This document shows, piece by piece, positions 19,020 through 27,822 of a stretch of DNA of 64,000 nt (position 1 is the first letter of the stretch; every line of letters starts with the position of its first letter). The notes under the pieces were generated by a model. The model was not told where the DNA came from and ran no database searches. It saw only the letters and a program-made list of their open reading frames with translations. A program made the position numbers and the translations under genes. Source of the stretch: Saccharophagus sp. K07 (GTDB taxonomy: Bacteria; Pseudomonadota; Gammaproteobacteria; Pseudomonadales; Cellvibrionaceae); assembly GCF_014336955.1 (NCBI RefSeq), contig NZ_QRAI01000004.1, forward strand, positions 124,001 to 188,000, in the 5' to 3' direction.

Positions 19020-20831
19020 TCAAGTTGACTGTCCCGCTTTTTCCGTGTTCCCAGCTAATAAATTGGACTTTTCCCAAACGCCTATTGGGCGCTTGATGGC
19101 TCGTTGAATCATATTTTCCTGTGCCGCTATTTCGGCTTCAAAAAATAAATTGCTGGCAAACCATTCGCCTTCCTTTTCTGATGGGGCTTGGATAGTCCCG
19201 CCGGCAAAAATATTGCTATGCGCTTCCACGTCTCGATTTTCGTTTACGTAAATCGACACTGCAGAGGCGTTTTTCTCAGGATAAAAAACATTTTCTTCAA
19301 GTAACACGCCAATGGCGTTCTGCATAAATAAGTTTGCAGTAATTCTTTCTTCATTTTTTGCGTAGCTTGCGGTATCTCCAATCCAGATATTTCGGCGCAG
19401 GCGAATATTGGATGAGCTTTCGTTTTCGGCCGATTGCACAACTACATTTGTATAAGAGAATTTATTGTCTTCAAATAAAATATCGTTGTTTTTTCCTGTT
19501 AGCAGGATGTCCGCCATGCCTTTGCCGGTAAATTCTGCATGTTCAGGCACAAGCTGATAAGCGGAAAATTCTAGTCCTATCACATGAAGGTTGGCGAAAG
19601 AATCGTTCATGGCAAAAAAAGCAGTGCGGGAATTTTCCAGCTTGGGACGTTCGCCTGAAATGCCGTAATAAGCGATAACTGCGGGCTCAGCTTCGCTGCG
19701 GCCAGAAACCAATTTAATCAATTGTTCATTGCGCCAGGTATCTCCGCGTTTTAAGTAAAGGTGATCGGGATAACCGTTGCGCATTTTCGCAAGGCCCGCA
19801 CGCAGAGTTTTGCAAGGCGACGTTTCACTCAAGCAAGTATTGTCGTCATCCCCGGTGGAACTGCTGACATAGATCAATTTTGAATCTTTTGACGGGCGAA
19901 TCGTGGTGAAGCCATTTTCCATTGCGGGTCTATTATCCAATGGAATTGTCTCGTTACTTGCCTCGGATGCAGCTTCCGTAATTTCTTCCTCCTCCTGTCC
20001 CGGCACGCCGATGCTGAAATTCACCACAAGCGGAACGCCGGCTTCACCTTGTGCATCTGGCTCGGCGTAAGGGGTGACGATAAGTGTATATTCGCCATCG
20101 GTAAAACCGTTGGCTAAAGGCATATGTTCAGCTTCGTCAGCCAAGGTATAGGTGGCACTGTTGGCGATGCGGCTGGCTGTGATAGGTCCGTCCAATTCAA
20201 AAAGCACGCTGCCGGTTTTTTCTGAATTCTCACTGATGGCAACAATATTGCCCCACTCTTCGCTCAGCATGCTGTTGTCAATTACCTTTCCCTCGTTAAT
20301 ACGAGTGATCGGATGAATCGAGCCGGTACCTTCATGCACAGCAACTAAGTCGGCAGCAATGATCGCAGGAACGGCCGGTGTCGGTTTTTTGCTATCGACC
20401 ACTGTGAAGGAAATTTCTTTGGTCTGTCCTTTTTCGCCTTCCATATCAGGCCCTTCGTAAGGTGTTACGGCGAGCTTATATTTGCCTACCGGAAGGCCAT
20501 CGTCTTTAATGCGCAGATTGTCTGTTTCGGCTTCCAGGGTGAAATCTGCCATATTTTCCCAGCGGTTGATTTGAAGCGGACCTTGCAGAGAAAAATGCAC
20601 GCTGCCGACGAGAGATTCGTCGACAGGTTGAGCCAAGATATTGAGTTGATCGATATTGTATCCAGACAAATCTATAGTGGCGCCGTTAAACAGAATTGCT
20701 AGCTTGACTGACTCCTGAGATTCAGTAACACCAATAAGTTGTAGGGATTGAATATTGGATACGGCCGAAGCTGCGTTTAGCGAAAATCCTAATAGGGGCA
20801 AAGAAAGCAGAAAAGCGGTAAATAATTTCAT
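19020..20831 (-). CDS. Secreted protein: two Ig-like repeats plus shortened beta-helix
   Basis: The 603-residue protein has a signal peptide (MKLFTAFLLSLPLLGFSLNA). Next come two copies of an approximately 120-residue all-beta module, recognisable by matching segments GSVHFSLQGP/GSVLFELDGP and YKLAVTPYEGPD/YTLIVTPYAEPD. An acidic linker precedes a C-terminal region of about 290 residues homologous to the next gene (YVSSSTGDDDN, GYPDHLYLKRGD, GLEFSAY, ILFEDNKF). The region equivalent to the partner's HGGW...HNIYVQHS face is missing, so catalysis may be lost. I chose the start at 20831 because the signal peptide begins there. Function is probably polysaccharide binding, which is inference. Confidence 0.75.
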   Translation of the reverse strand: MKLFTAFLLSLPLLGFSLNAASAVSNIQSLQLIGVTESQESVKLAILFNGATIDLSGYNIDQLNILAQPVDESLVGSVHFSLQGPLQINRWENMADFTLEAETDNLRIKDDGLPVGKYKLAVTPYEGPDMEGEKGQTKEISFTVVDSKKPTPAVPAIIAADLVAVHEGTGSIHPITRINEGKVIDNSMLSEEWGNIVAISENSEKTGSVLFELDGPITASRIANSATYTLADEAEHMPLANGFTDGEYTLIVTPYAEPDAQGEAGVPLVVNFSIGVPGQEEEEITEAASEASNETIPLDNRPAMENGFTTIRPSKDSKLIYVSSSTGDDDNTCLSETSPCKTLRAGLAKMRNGYPDHLYLKRGDTWRNEQLIKLVSGRSEAEPAVIAYYGISGERPKLENSRTAFFAMNDSFANLHVIGLEFSAYQLVPEHAEFTGKGMADILLTGKNNDILFEDNKFSYTNVVVQSAENESSSNIRLRRNIWIGDTASYAKNEERITANLFMQNAIGVLLEENVFYPEKNASAVSIYVNENRDVEAHSNIFAGGTIQAPSEKEGEWFASNLFFEAEIAAQENMIQRAIKRPIGVWEKSNLLAGNTEKAGQST

Positions 20832-21002
20832 TGCAACTCCAATGACATCTAACAAAGCGGAGCAAATAGCACCGTAGCACTAGGTCGTCGGAGAGTTTGG
20901 TTAATGAGAGGGATAGGGTGTTGACTAAAGTGCCAAATATGACAGGAAAATCAAAAATAATTTGCGGGAAGAAAAAACGGGGAATTGATTTAAGTTTGTT
21001 CA

Positions 21003-21031
21003 ACCGGCGGTCCGATTTTACAGCCGCCGGT
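21003..21031 (-). terminator. Hairpin between the two beta-helix genes
   Basis: ACCGGCGG (21003-21010) and CCGCCGGT (21024-21031) form a GC-rich 8-pair stem 21 bases after the stop of the upstream beta-helix gene. There is no good T-run, so it may be a weak terminator or an RNA-stability element. Confidence 0.45.
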
Positions 21032-21051
21032 CGCGTTGTGAATTGAAAGTT

Positions 21052-22482
21052 TTATTTGAATCCGTCGCGAATAAATTGATTGATGGCAGCAGCTGAATAT
21101 TTTGCATCCCAGGTTCCAACCTGCCTATTAAGAACCGCAGTCATAAATTCATCGAAACTATTTTGCCCTCCGAGGATTTGATTGTAGCCTCCAAGAGTAC
21201 GTCCGGGTGCGCTATATTTTTTTTCAGCTCCTTGGTTGGGCGTGTCCCATTTCCATAGAATATTATTGCTCGCTTTTATGGAACCGCTGTCGAGTCCTAA
21301 AAAGGCCTTTCTGACCAGACTTTTATAAGTTTTATTCCAGTTTGTGTCCTCTGGAGATTGCCCGAAAACAATATTGCCGTGAGCTTGATAATCAGCGTCA
21401 CCGTTGATATTAAAGTCGATACCCCAAAGGGCAGGTGTACACAAAACATTACCAGAGCATGGTTTGTCACCTTTGATCATGGAATGTCCTTCAGATACAA
21501 CGTTGTTGACGGCATGCGCGCGCACACCGGAAACAAGAGGTTTGTCGCTGTATCCAATTAATAAGCCTATAGCGTTGCGGGCAAAAAAGTTATTTTCAGC
21601 AAGGCCTCCTGAACGCAACTGTGCGCCATGGCTTGAGGCTCTGGTGATAATATTGTTGCGTAATATCAGATTCTGTCCGACCGTCGAGTGTTGCACATAA
21701 ATATTGTGATTAAACATATTGGCGCCGGCGCCGGCGACGGTCTGATGCCATCCACCGTGATCAAAGACATTTTCTTCCATTAACAATCCATCTACCCCAT
21801 CTGCATACAAATTAGATGGTCTTTTATTTCGATTGAAAGAAGATTGGTTGTAGTAGGCGCCGGTCCAAATATTGCGTCTCAAAGAGATGTTTTTGGGATT
21901 CTCGCCATTCCAAAGTTGAAGAATTACCTCGGTGTAGGTGAATTTATTGTCTTCGAATAAGATATTTTCATTTCCGCCGAGCAGAGTAATGTCGGCTCCG
22001 TTAGCTCCAGTGAATTCCGGATTATTGGGATCCATTTTATAGGCGGAGAATTCAAGTCCTATAAAATGAAAATTTGTCATCTTGCCTTTGAAAATGTGTA
22101 GGGCAGCGGCTGCGTTTTCGAGTTTTGGTCTCTCTTTGTGGTCGCCGTAATAACTGATCACAGCTGGTTCCTGGGCACTTCTGCCCGAGTGAAGATTGAT
22201 AAATCGCTGATCACGCCATACATCCCCTCTTTTGAGATAAAGGTGGTCTGGATAACCCTTGCGCATTTTTTCCAATCCGGCACCAATTGTTTTGCAAGGC
22301 TTTTGTGGGCTTGAACAATCATTTTTATTGTCGCCTTCCGAGCTGCTGACATAAATTTTTTTAGTATCTGGCGAAGCTTTGATGATGGTAAATCCTGTGT
22401 CGGAGATGTCTGCATGGGCTTCGCTGCAGAAGATTACAACTGATGCTAGGGAGAACGTTGTTATTAATCTTTTAATTTTCAT
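21052..22482 (-). CDS. Secreted right-handed parallel beta-helix protein
   Basis: The 476-residue protein has a signal peptide (MKIKRLITTFSLASVVIFCSEAHA). It continues as a right-handed beta-helix with N-terminal YVSSSEGDNKN, a probable disulfide in CSSPQKPCKT, and rungs rich in ENNxF/LRRNIW/LRNNII patterns. A histidine-rich face (FDHGGWHQ, FNHNIYVQHS) resembles the conserved surface of polysaccharide lyase-like beta-helix proteins. I cannot place it in a defined PL or GH family. A near-paralogue lies 220 bases downstream. Probably an exported glycan-active protein. Confidence 0.8.
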   Translation of the reverse strand: MKIKRLITTFSLASVVIFCSEAHADISDTGFTIIKASPDTKKIYVSSSEGDNKNDCSSPQKPCKTIGAGLEKMRKGYPDHLYLKRGDVWRDQRFINLHSGRSAQEPAVISYYGDHKERPKLENAAAALHIFKGKMTNFHFIGLEFSAYKMDPNNPEFTGANGADITLLGGNENILFEDNKFTYTEVILQLWNGENPKNISLRRNIWTGAYYNQSSFNRNKRPSNLYADGVDGLLMEENVFDHGGWHQTVAGAGANMFNHNIYVQHSTVGQNLILRNNIITRASSHGAQLRSGGLAENNFFARNAIGLLIGYSDKPLVSGVRAHAVNNVVSEGHSMIKGDKPCSGNVLCTPALWGIDFNINGDADYQAHGNIVFGQSPEDTNWNKTYKSLVRKAFLGLDSGSIKASNNILWKWDTPNQGAEKKYSAPGRTLGGYNQILGGQNSFDEFMTAVLNRQVGTWDAKYSAAAINQFIRDGFK

Positions 22483-22808
22483 GAAACCACTCCTTATTCA
22501 AAACAGTTGGTGTTTCGTTCGGTCTGGTGGGTTTTTATTGTTATAAAACGTTGCTGGTGATTATAGGTATGTATTCGGAGAAAACGTTTCAATGATGGAA
22601 ATTCTGGCGCGCAACTAGTTTGTTTGCATGCACAAATTCGAAAAGAATCGAAGAATGTAAGCAACTTATAAAGATGTCTTATGCCAAGGAATATTTCGCA
22701 ATTATACGAGTGAAGGGCTTCTAAGTGTGATTATGTGGGATAGGAAACAAAGGATGTGTGCACCGCCGCCTTTCTAATAAGGCCGGCGATGCAGGATAAA
22801 ATTAGGGT
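22483..22808. other. 326-base intergenic region upstream of the beta-helix gene
   Basis: No gene is visible. The minus strand has TATAAT at 22560-22565, a possible -10 box for the beta-helix gene. AAACGTTT (22582-22589) just upstream sits where a LacI-family operator could be. The part nearer hslO shows nothing I can name. Confidence 0.4.
22580..22590 (-). promoter_or_regulatory. Possible LacI-family operator
   Basis: The core GAAAACGTTTC is nearly palindromic around a central CG, the shape bound by LacI/GalR-family sugar regulators. It overlaps the expected -35 region of the beta-helix gene promoter. This is pattern only; no regulator gene is nearby. Confidence 0.3.
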
Positions 22809-23690
22809 TTAGTGCAGAGGATTCTGGTCGGAAGGAAAAAGCTCATCGAGATCAGCTTGGCCGTATTGATACACGGCGCCGCAAAACTCGCAATTGATTT
22901 GAATAATGTCTCGCTCACTCAACAACGCTTGCGCGTCGTTGCGGCCTAGTGACGACAAGGCTTGCAGGCCGCGTTCGCGTGAACAGGGGCACTTAAAAGC
23001 GAGTTGCTGAGCTGGAAATAAGCGCAGTTGAAATTCGTGGAATAGGCGCACCAGGAGTGTTGAATGGTCCAGTTCAAGAAGTTCTTGTGTGGTGACTGTT
23101 TGGGCCAAATGCTCGACCGTTTCCCAGGCGTCTTGACCATTGTTTCGCCCTTCACTGGGCGGTAGCGCTTGCAATAACAATCCTCCCGCACGATCTCCGT
23201 CGGAGCAGAGCCAAAGACGGGTCGGTAACTGTTCTGAACGGGCGAAATACTCGGTCAAACAATCCGCCAAGGTGTTGCCTTCCAATGCAACTATGCCTTG
23301 ATAACGTTGCCCTTGAGTTGGATCCAGTGTAAGCGTCAGTATGCCGTTGCCAATCATTTCAGGGAAAGTCAGATTGCGCAGATCCGGCTCTCCATGTTCG
23401 CCAAATTTTACGATTCCTCGCAGTGTGCGTTGGTCGGTTGCCTCCGCCATTACCAGCGGCACCGGCCCAGCTCCCCGCGCTTGCAATGTCAGGGTGCCAG
23501 AAAATTTCAGAATTTCCACAATCAAGCTGACCGCCGCAAAAAACTCACCCAATAACGCACGAGCTTCGAGCGAGATATTTTGATGGGCCGTGGCATCTTT
23601 TAACGCTGTATCGAGGGAAACGATTTCGCCTCGAATATCGCAATCGTCAAAAACAAAACGGTGGATCTGATCCGCACTGGATGACTTCAT
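22809..23690 (-). CDS. hslO: Redox-regulated chaperone Hsp33
   Basis: Hsp33 is a cytoplasmic holdase activated by oxidation plus heat. The 293-residue protein has the N-terminal chaperone domain. The C-terminal zinc redox switch is CPC (C234, C236) and CEFC (C267, C270), the canonical four-cysteine arrangement. The ATG at 23690 (MKSSSADQIHRFVF) matches known Hsp33; an in-frame extension to 23864 runs through the hslR end and is not real. It is the last gene of yrfG-hslR-hslO on this strand, as in E. coli. Confidence 0.96.
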   Translation of the reverse strand: MKSSSADQIHRFVFDDCDIRGEIVSLDTALKDATAHQNISLEARALLGEFFAAVSLIVEILKFSGTLTLQARGAGPVPLVMAEATDQRTLRGIVKFGEHGEPDLRNLTFPEMIGNGILTLTLDPTQGQRYQGIVALEGNTLADCLTEYFARSEQLPTRLWLCSDGDRAGGLLLQALPPSEGRNNGQDAWETVEHLAQTVTTQELLELDHSTLLVRLFHEFQLRLFPAQQLAFKCPCSRERGLQALSSLGRNDAQALLSERDIIQINCEFCGAVYQYGQADLDELFPSDQNPLH

Positions 23691-23712
23691 CGGATTTTCC
23701 TTTGATAAAGGG

Positions 23713-24117
23713 TCAATCCCAATATTGGGATTCTTTGAATTGATGGATTTGGCGGCGCTGTTTTTTGGTCGGGCGACCTTCAGTGACTGGCTGCAGGGCG
23801 TACGCCAATTTGCGTTGCTGGGCGGAAAGTTCGCGACGCGCGATGCTTTCCTGTGTCTCTTCATAAAGCAGGGCCGCTTCCGGTGCGCCGCGGCGCTGCT
23901 CGGAGAGTGCTTTCACTATGACCTCGCGCTCATCGAAACCCTGGCGGATTTGCAGAACCATTCCAGGTGTTATATCGCGGCTGGCTTTGACGCGCTGGCC
24001 GTCAACGTGAACTTTGCCACCTTCAATGGCCTGCTTGGCCAGGCTGCGCGTCTTGAAAAAACGTGCGGCCCATAACCATTTGTCGATGCGTACCTTGTTT
24101 AAGGGTTCAGTATTCAT
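23713..24117 (-). CDS. hslR: Heat-shock protein 15, S4 RNA-binding
   Basis: Hsp15 binds 50S subunits carrying stalled nascent chains and recycles them after heat shock. The 134-residue protein begins with the S4 domain (VRIDKWLWAARFFKTRSLAKQA and GGKVHVDGQRVK) and ends in the basic tail GRPTKKQRRQIHQF of the family. Its ATG overlaps the yrfG stop by four bases (ATGA), and hslO follows 22 bases later, so the three genes form one operon. Confidence 0.95.
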   Translation of the reverse strand: MNTEPLNKVRIDKWLWAARFFKTRSLAKQAIEGGKVHVDGQRVKASRDITPGMVLQIRQGFDEREVIVKALSEQRRGAPEAALLYEETQESIARRELSAQQRKLAYALQPVTEGRPTKKQRRQIHQFKESQYWD

Positions 24118-24794
24118 GGTGACTCTGGACTGTGTACGGCTTGTGAAGGAATCAATTCATCGAAGTCGATGACATCGATAAATTCGCCAGAGCGCTGCGC
24201 CGGTTTTTGGGAATCGGGTTGATTGATGCAGACCAAGTAACGAAGCCCAAATGTTTGGGCAGTGCGTAATACTGTGACATTGTCATCGATAAAAAGGGTT
24301 CGGGACGGGTCGATATTTTCTGCCTGCGCCAGGCAACGCCAAAACTCCTGGGCTTCCTTTGGATAACGGTAATCGTGGGATGACACCACCAAGTCCAGCC
24401 AGCGGTCGATTTTGGTGACTTCCAGCTTCAAGGCAAGCCCCTTGCGATGGCTGTTGGTCGCCAAAATGACTTTTTTGCGCATATCCTTGAGAAAGCGTAA
24501 AAACGTTTCTGCGTGCGGCCGGGTTTGAATTTTATGTTGAATCTCGCGCTTCAACGCGGGAATATCCATGCGCACGAGATCCGACCAGTAATCCAGGCAG
24601 TACCATTGCAAGGTGCCTTCGTGGGACGCTATCAGCTGGCCTAATTCATGTTGCGCGTCGGGCAGGGCTAGGCCGTGGAACTCCGCGTAACGTTGGGGCA
24701 GGTGGGTCAACCAGAAGTAGTTGTCGAAATGCAGGTCGAGCAGTGTGCCGTCCATATCCAGCAAAACGGTATCCACTGCATTCCAATCAATCAT
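24114..24794 (-). CDS. yrfG: GMP/IMP nucleotidase, HAD family
   Basis: YrfG is a HAD-superfamily phosphatase acting on GMP and IMP in E. coli. The nucleophile motif LLDMDGTLLD puts Asp13 and Asp15 in place, motif II is ILATNSH, and motif IV is TLFIDDN. The 226-residue start at 24794 (MIDWNAVD) aligns with the family; the longer frame runs into the opposite-strand nudE gene. It is divergent from nudE with only 34 bases between starts, so their promoters must overlap coding sequence. Confidence 0.92.
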   Translation of the reverse strand: MIDWNAVDTVLLDMDGTLLDLHFDNYFWLTHLPQRYAEFHGLALPDAQHELGQLIASHEGTLQWYCLDYWSDLVRMDIPALKREIQHKIQTRPHAETFLRFLKDMRKKVILATNSHRKGLALKLEVTKIDRWLDLVVSSHDYRYPKEAQEFWRCLAQAENIDPSRTLFIDDNVTVLRTAQTFGLRYLVCINQPDSQKPAQRSGEFIDVIDFDELIPSQAVHSPESP

Positions 24795-24828
24795 GGGCAA
24801 AGTTGAACTAAAAAAACCGGTGGCCAGT

Positions 24829-25380
24829 ATGCCTACAAAACCCGAGATATTAAAGCGCACCCTAGAATGTGAGAGTCGCCTCTTTCGCGTGGAATCCCTG
24901 GATTTACGTTTCAGCAATGGACAGGAGCGAACCTTTGAGCGCTTGATTGGCAGCGGTGTGCCCGCCGTCATAGTCGTACCCATGCTGGACGATCAGCGGG
25001 TGATTCTGGTGCGCGAGTACGGGGCGGGCATTCACGACTATCACGTATCCCTTCCCAAAGGGCGAGTGGATGCGGGGGAGAGCCTGGAGGAAGCCGCGGA
25101 TCGCGAATTGAAGGAAGAGGCCGGTTACGGTGCCCGCAAACTCACTTTGCTTAAATGCCTGACACAGGCACCCAATTATTTATCACATCGCACCCAAATT
25201 GTTCTGGCTCAGGATCTTTATCCGGAAAAACTCGAAGGTGATGAGCCCGAACCTTTGGAACTCGAAATTTTACATTTAAATGAACTGCCAGCTTGGTTGG
25301 GGCGGGGCGATATCACCGAGGCGCGCACCATCGCCGCCTTGTATTTAGCGCGTGACTATATTGCTGCTCAAACAGCCTAA
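24829..25380 (+). CDS. nudE: ADP compounds hydrolase NudE
   Basis: NudE hydrolyses ADP-ribose, NADH and AP(n)A-type dinucleotides. The Nudix box begins at GRVDAGES (78-85) and continues as RELKEEAGY (92-100). The C-terminal LEGDEPEPLEL and EARTIAALYLARDY segments are diagnostic of NudE. The ATG at 24829 gives 183 residues, matching E. coli (186); a start at 24793 is possible but unsupported. Position next to yrfG-hslR-hslO is the conserved order. Confidence 0.95.
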   Translation: MPTKPEILKRTLECESRLFRVESLDLRFSNGQERTFERLIGSGVPAVIVVPMLDDQRVILVREYGAGIHDYHVSLPKGRVDAGESLEEAADRELKEEAGYGARKLTLLKCLTQAPNYLSHRTQIVLAQDLYPEKLEGDEPEPLELEILHLNELPAWLGRGDITEARTIAALYLARDYIAAQTA

Positions 25381-25740
25381 TTGCCGCGGCTAACTGCCAA
25401 ATTAGTTATGCAAACCCGTGCCAAATAGCGGCTAATTCGACCGCATAGCAGTTAAGCGACGACGCAGTGAGATAAGCCGGGTTCAGATCGGTGAAGCGCT
25501 TGCTTACTGCGGAAATATAGAGACGGAACGGGGCGGTACAAACAAGCGATTTAAAATTGTGGCGCTTGTTGTTGCAAAAAAGTCGTTGTAATCGAGCTTC
25601 GCTTGGGCGGCGTCGGGGAAAATTGACTATGCTTTTGTTCCAGCCTCCGGATACAGACTCCTGTCGGACGGACCATCAGATTGCAGTAAATTCAGGCAAC
25701 AGCCGACCCATAAGCATAACGAAACAAGGCACGGATCATT
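25381..25740. other. 360-base gap before the small coiled-coil gene
   Basis: No convincing gene. AACAAGCG (25541-25548) and CGCTTGTT (25563-25570) form an 8-pair hairpin without a T-run, and GCGGCTAA occurs twice (near 25384 and 25427). I can name nothing else here. Confidence 0.35.
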
Positions 25741-25950
25741 ATGAATACAGCCCCTCAAAATGTTTCGGGCATTGACAGTCACGATACGTCAATTCTCAAG
25801 CAGCAGTTAGTGCGCGAAATCACATGTTTGGAAAGACAATTGGAACGCATTCGCATGCGGGAAGATTTTGCGACTGACGCGACGCTTCAGACTTACGAGG
25901 AAATGATCGAAAGTCGCCGCAAGATGTTATACAACCTGCCTTGGGAATAA
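25741..25950 (+). CDS. Small coiled-coil protein, 69 residues
   Basis: The protein has a short polar N-terminus and then a charged helix (residues about 18-65) with heptad spacing (LVREITCLERQLERIRMRE), ending in LPWE. It carries no signal peptide or membrane segment. I do not recognise a family. Its isolated position 200 bases before gspA gives little context. The composition, unlike chance frames, supports a real small cytoplasmic protein, perhaps oligomeric. Confidence 0.55.
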   Translation: MNTAPQNVSGIDSHDTSILKQQLVREITCLERQLERIRMREDFATDATLQTYEEMIESRRKMLYNLPWE

Positions 25951-26149
25951 GGCAGGCAGAGCGCACCTGATGCCATTTCCCTTGTCGCACGCAGCCGACC
26001 TACGGTTATCTTCGCCCTATTGAACCCACTCGCCGGGACGGGACTCTACATACGCAAGTGCGCTATATCCGCACTTATGCTGCCTTTAGAATCCGGGTAT
26101 CATCCGGGGGCCATAAAAACACATATACCGTCGCCAGCTGCTTTTATCT

Positions 26150-27787
26150 ATGTATCACAGTTATTTCGGCTTGGATGAACAAGCGTTCTCCATTGCAGTA
26201 AACCCGCGTTACCTCTATATGAGCACCCAGCACCGGGAGGCGCTGGCGCATTTGCTTTACGGGGTAAGCAGTGGCGGTTTTGTGATGCTGACCGGCGAGG
26301 TTGGCACGGGCAAAACCACCATTATTCGTTGTTTACTCGAACAGCTGCCGGATAATGCCGACCTCGCCATTGTGATGAACCCTTCGGCAAGCGCGCGCGA
26401 TCTGTTGTGCAGTATTTGCGACGAATTCGGCGTGGAATACTCAGCCGATGAAGCGAGTATCAAAGTTCTGACCGATAAGCTCAGTGAGTTTTTGGTTGAG
26501 AACCACCGCCAGGGGCGCAAGACCATCGTCTTGATCGATGAAGCGCAGTTATTGCGGATTTCCACCCTGGAACAGGTGCGCCTGCTGACGAATCTGGAAA
26601 CCAACACGCAAAAACTGTTGCAAATCATTCTGGTCGGCCAGCCAGAACTCAACGAGTTGCTCGCCAAACCCGCCTTGCGCCAGCTGTCCCAGCGCATTAC
26701 GGCGCGTTATCACCTGCGGCCTTTGAGCGTCGAGGAGACGGAGGCCTATATCAAACATCGTCTGGCGGTGGCGGGAATGCCGCCGGGCAGACAGCCATTT
26801 CCGCCAAAAGTCGTGCGCCGTGTGCACCAGATCAGCCGCGGTATTCCCCGCTTGATTAATGTGCTCTGCGACCGGATGTTGCTCGGCGCCTACAGTCGCG
26901 AGGCAACGCAGATCGACTCCGATATCTGCCGTCAGGCCGCCATCGAAGTGCTGGGCGAGGGCATAATGCCAAAGCGGCGGTCGTTCCAGCTGCAGCCGCA
27001 TTGGATCTATGCCGGCACGGCGCTGATCGGATTTGTTCTCATCGGGGCTATTATCTGGTTATCGCTGGGTGCAGGTCGCGCAGTTCCCGAACCGCCGAAA
27101 ATCGGTGGCAGCATTATCCGTGAAACCAATGCCAGCCCTGTAGCCGCGCCGCTTTTATCCGCAGCTCGTGAAGAAACCTGGTGGCAATTGAGTCAGGATC
27201 ACGCCCTGGCGGATTTGCTCGGTGTGTTGGAGATCAGCTACGACGGTGCCATGTACCCCTGCTGGGTGGTGAGCAAGCAGGGCTTCAAATGCGAAACCCA
27301 AAAAGTGAACACATGGGAAGACTTTAAAGTCCTTAATCGACCTGCTGTGCTGTCCATTATCACGCCGGGTCGTCACAGTGCTTACGTGACAGTGGTTGGC
27401 ATCAACGACACGCAAGCCTGGATCAAACAGAAAGATCGGATGACCACTGTTTCTCTTGCTGAATTGGGGCGTCTGTGGACCGGTGAGGTGGTGTTTATCT
27501 GGCGGCGACCTGAACAATTTAAGGATCCTATAGGTTTGGGATCGAAAGGTCCGCTGGTGAGCTGGGTTGCTGAGCAGTTTGCTGTTCTGGACCAGCAGAG
27601 CGCGCCCTTGACCCGCGATCATTTCAACGCGCAGCTGCAAAAGCGCGTCAAATTATTTCAGCGGGCAAACAATTTGAACGACGATGGTTTCGTCGGCATG
27701 CAAACCTTGTTGAAGCTCAATGAAGCACTCGGGGTGGAAAAATCCTTAACGGATTTGGCGCCGACATTGATTACGACGGGTGGATAA
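26150..27787 (+). CDS. gspA: Type II secretion assembly ATPase GspA/ExeA
   Basis: GspA (ExeA) is an inner-membrane ATPase that, with GspB, binds peptidoglycan and helps build the type II secretin through the cell wall. The AAA domain has Walker A GEVGTGKT (49-56) and Walker B VLIDEAQ (127-133). A single transmembrane helix is at about 286-308. The periplasmic part ends in a peptidoglycan-binding domain (about 485-530, VKLFQRANNLNDDGFVG). Length 545 fits ExeA (547). gspB follows after 35 bases; the core gsp genes are not in the window. Confidence 0.92.
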   Translation: MYHSYFGLDEQAFSIAVNPRYLYMSTQHREALAHLLYGVSSGGFVMLTGEVGTGKTTIIRCLLEQLPDNADLAIVMNPSASARDLLCSICDEFGVEYSADEASIKVLTDKLSEFLVENHRQGRKTIVLIDEAQLLRISTLEQVRLLTNLETNTQKLLQIILVGQPELNELLAKPALRQLSQRITARYHLRPLSVEETEAYIKHRLAVAGMPPGRQPFPPKVVRRVHQISRGIPRLINVLCDRMLLGAYSREATQIDSDICRQAAIEVLGEGIMPKRRSFQLQPHWIYAGTALIGFVLIGAIIWLSLGAGRAVPEPPKIGGSIIRETNASPVAAPLLSAAREETWWQLSQDHALADLLGVLEISYDGAMYPCWVVSKQGFKCETQKVNTWEDFKVLNRPAVLSIITPGRHSAYVTVVGINDTQAWIKQKDRMTTVSLAELGRLWTGEVVFIWRRPEQFKDPIGLGSKGPLVSWVAEQFAVLDQQSAPLTRDHFNAQLQKRVKLFQRANNLNDDGFVGMQTLLKLNEALGVEKSLTDLAPTLITTGG

Positions 27788-27822
27788 TCTGCGATGTTAA
27801 ACCCTGACAACGGTGAACACCT

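Noticed and set aside
25557-25775. A 72-codon frame overlapping the start of the small coiled-coil gene
   Set aside because: No ribosome site, no plausible composition, and it overlaps the better-supported frame.
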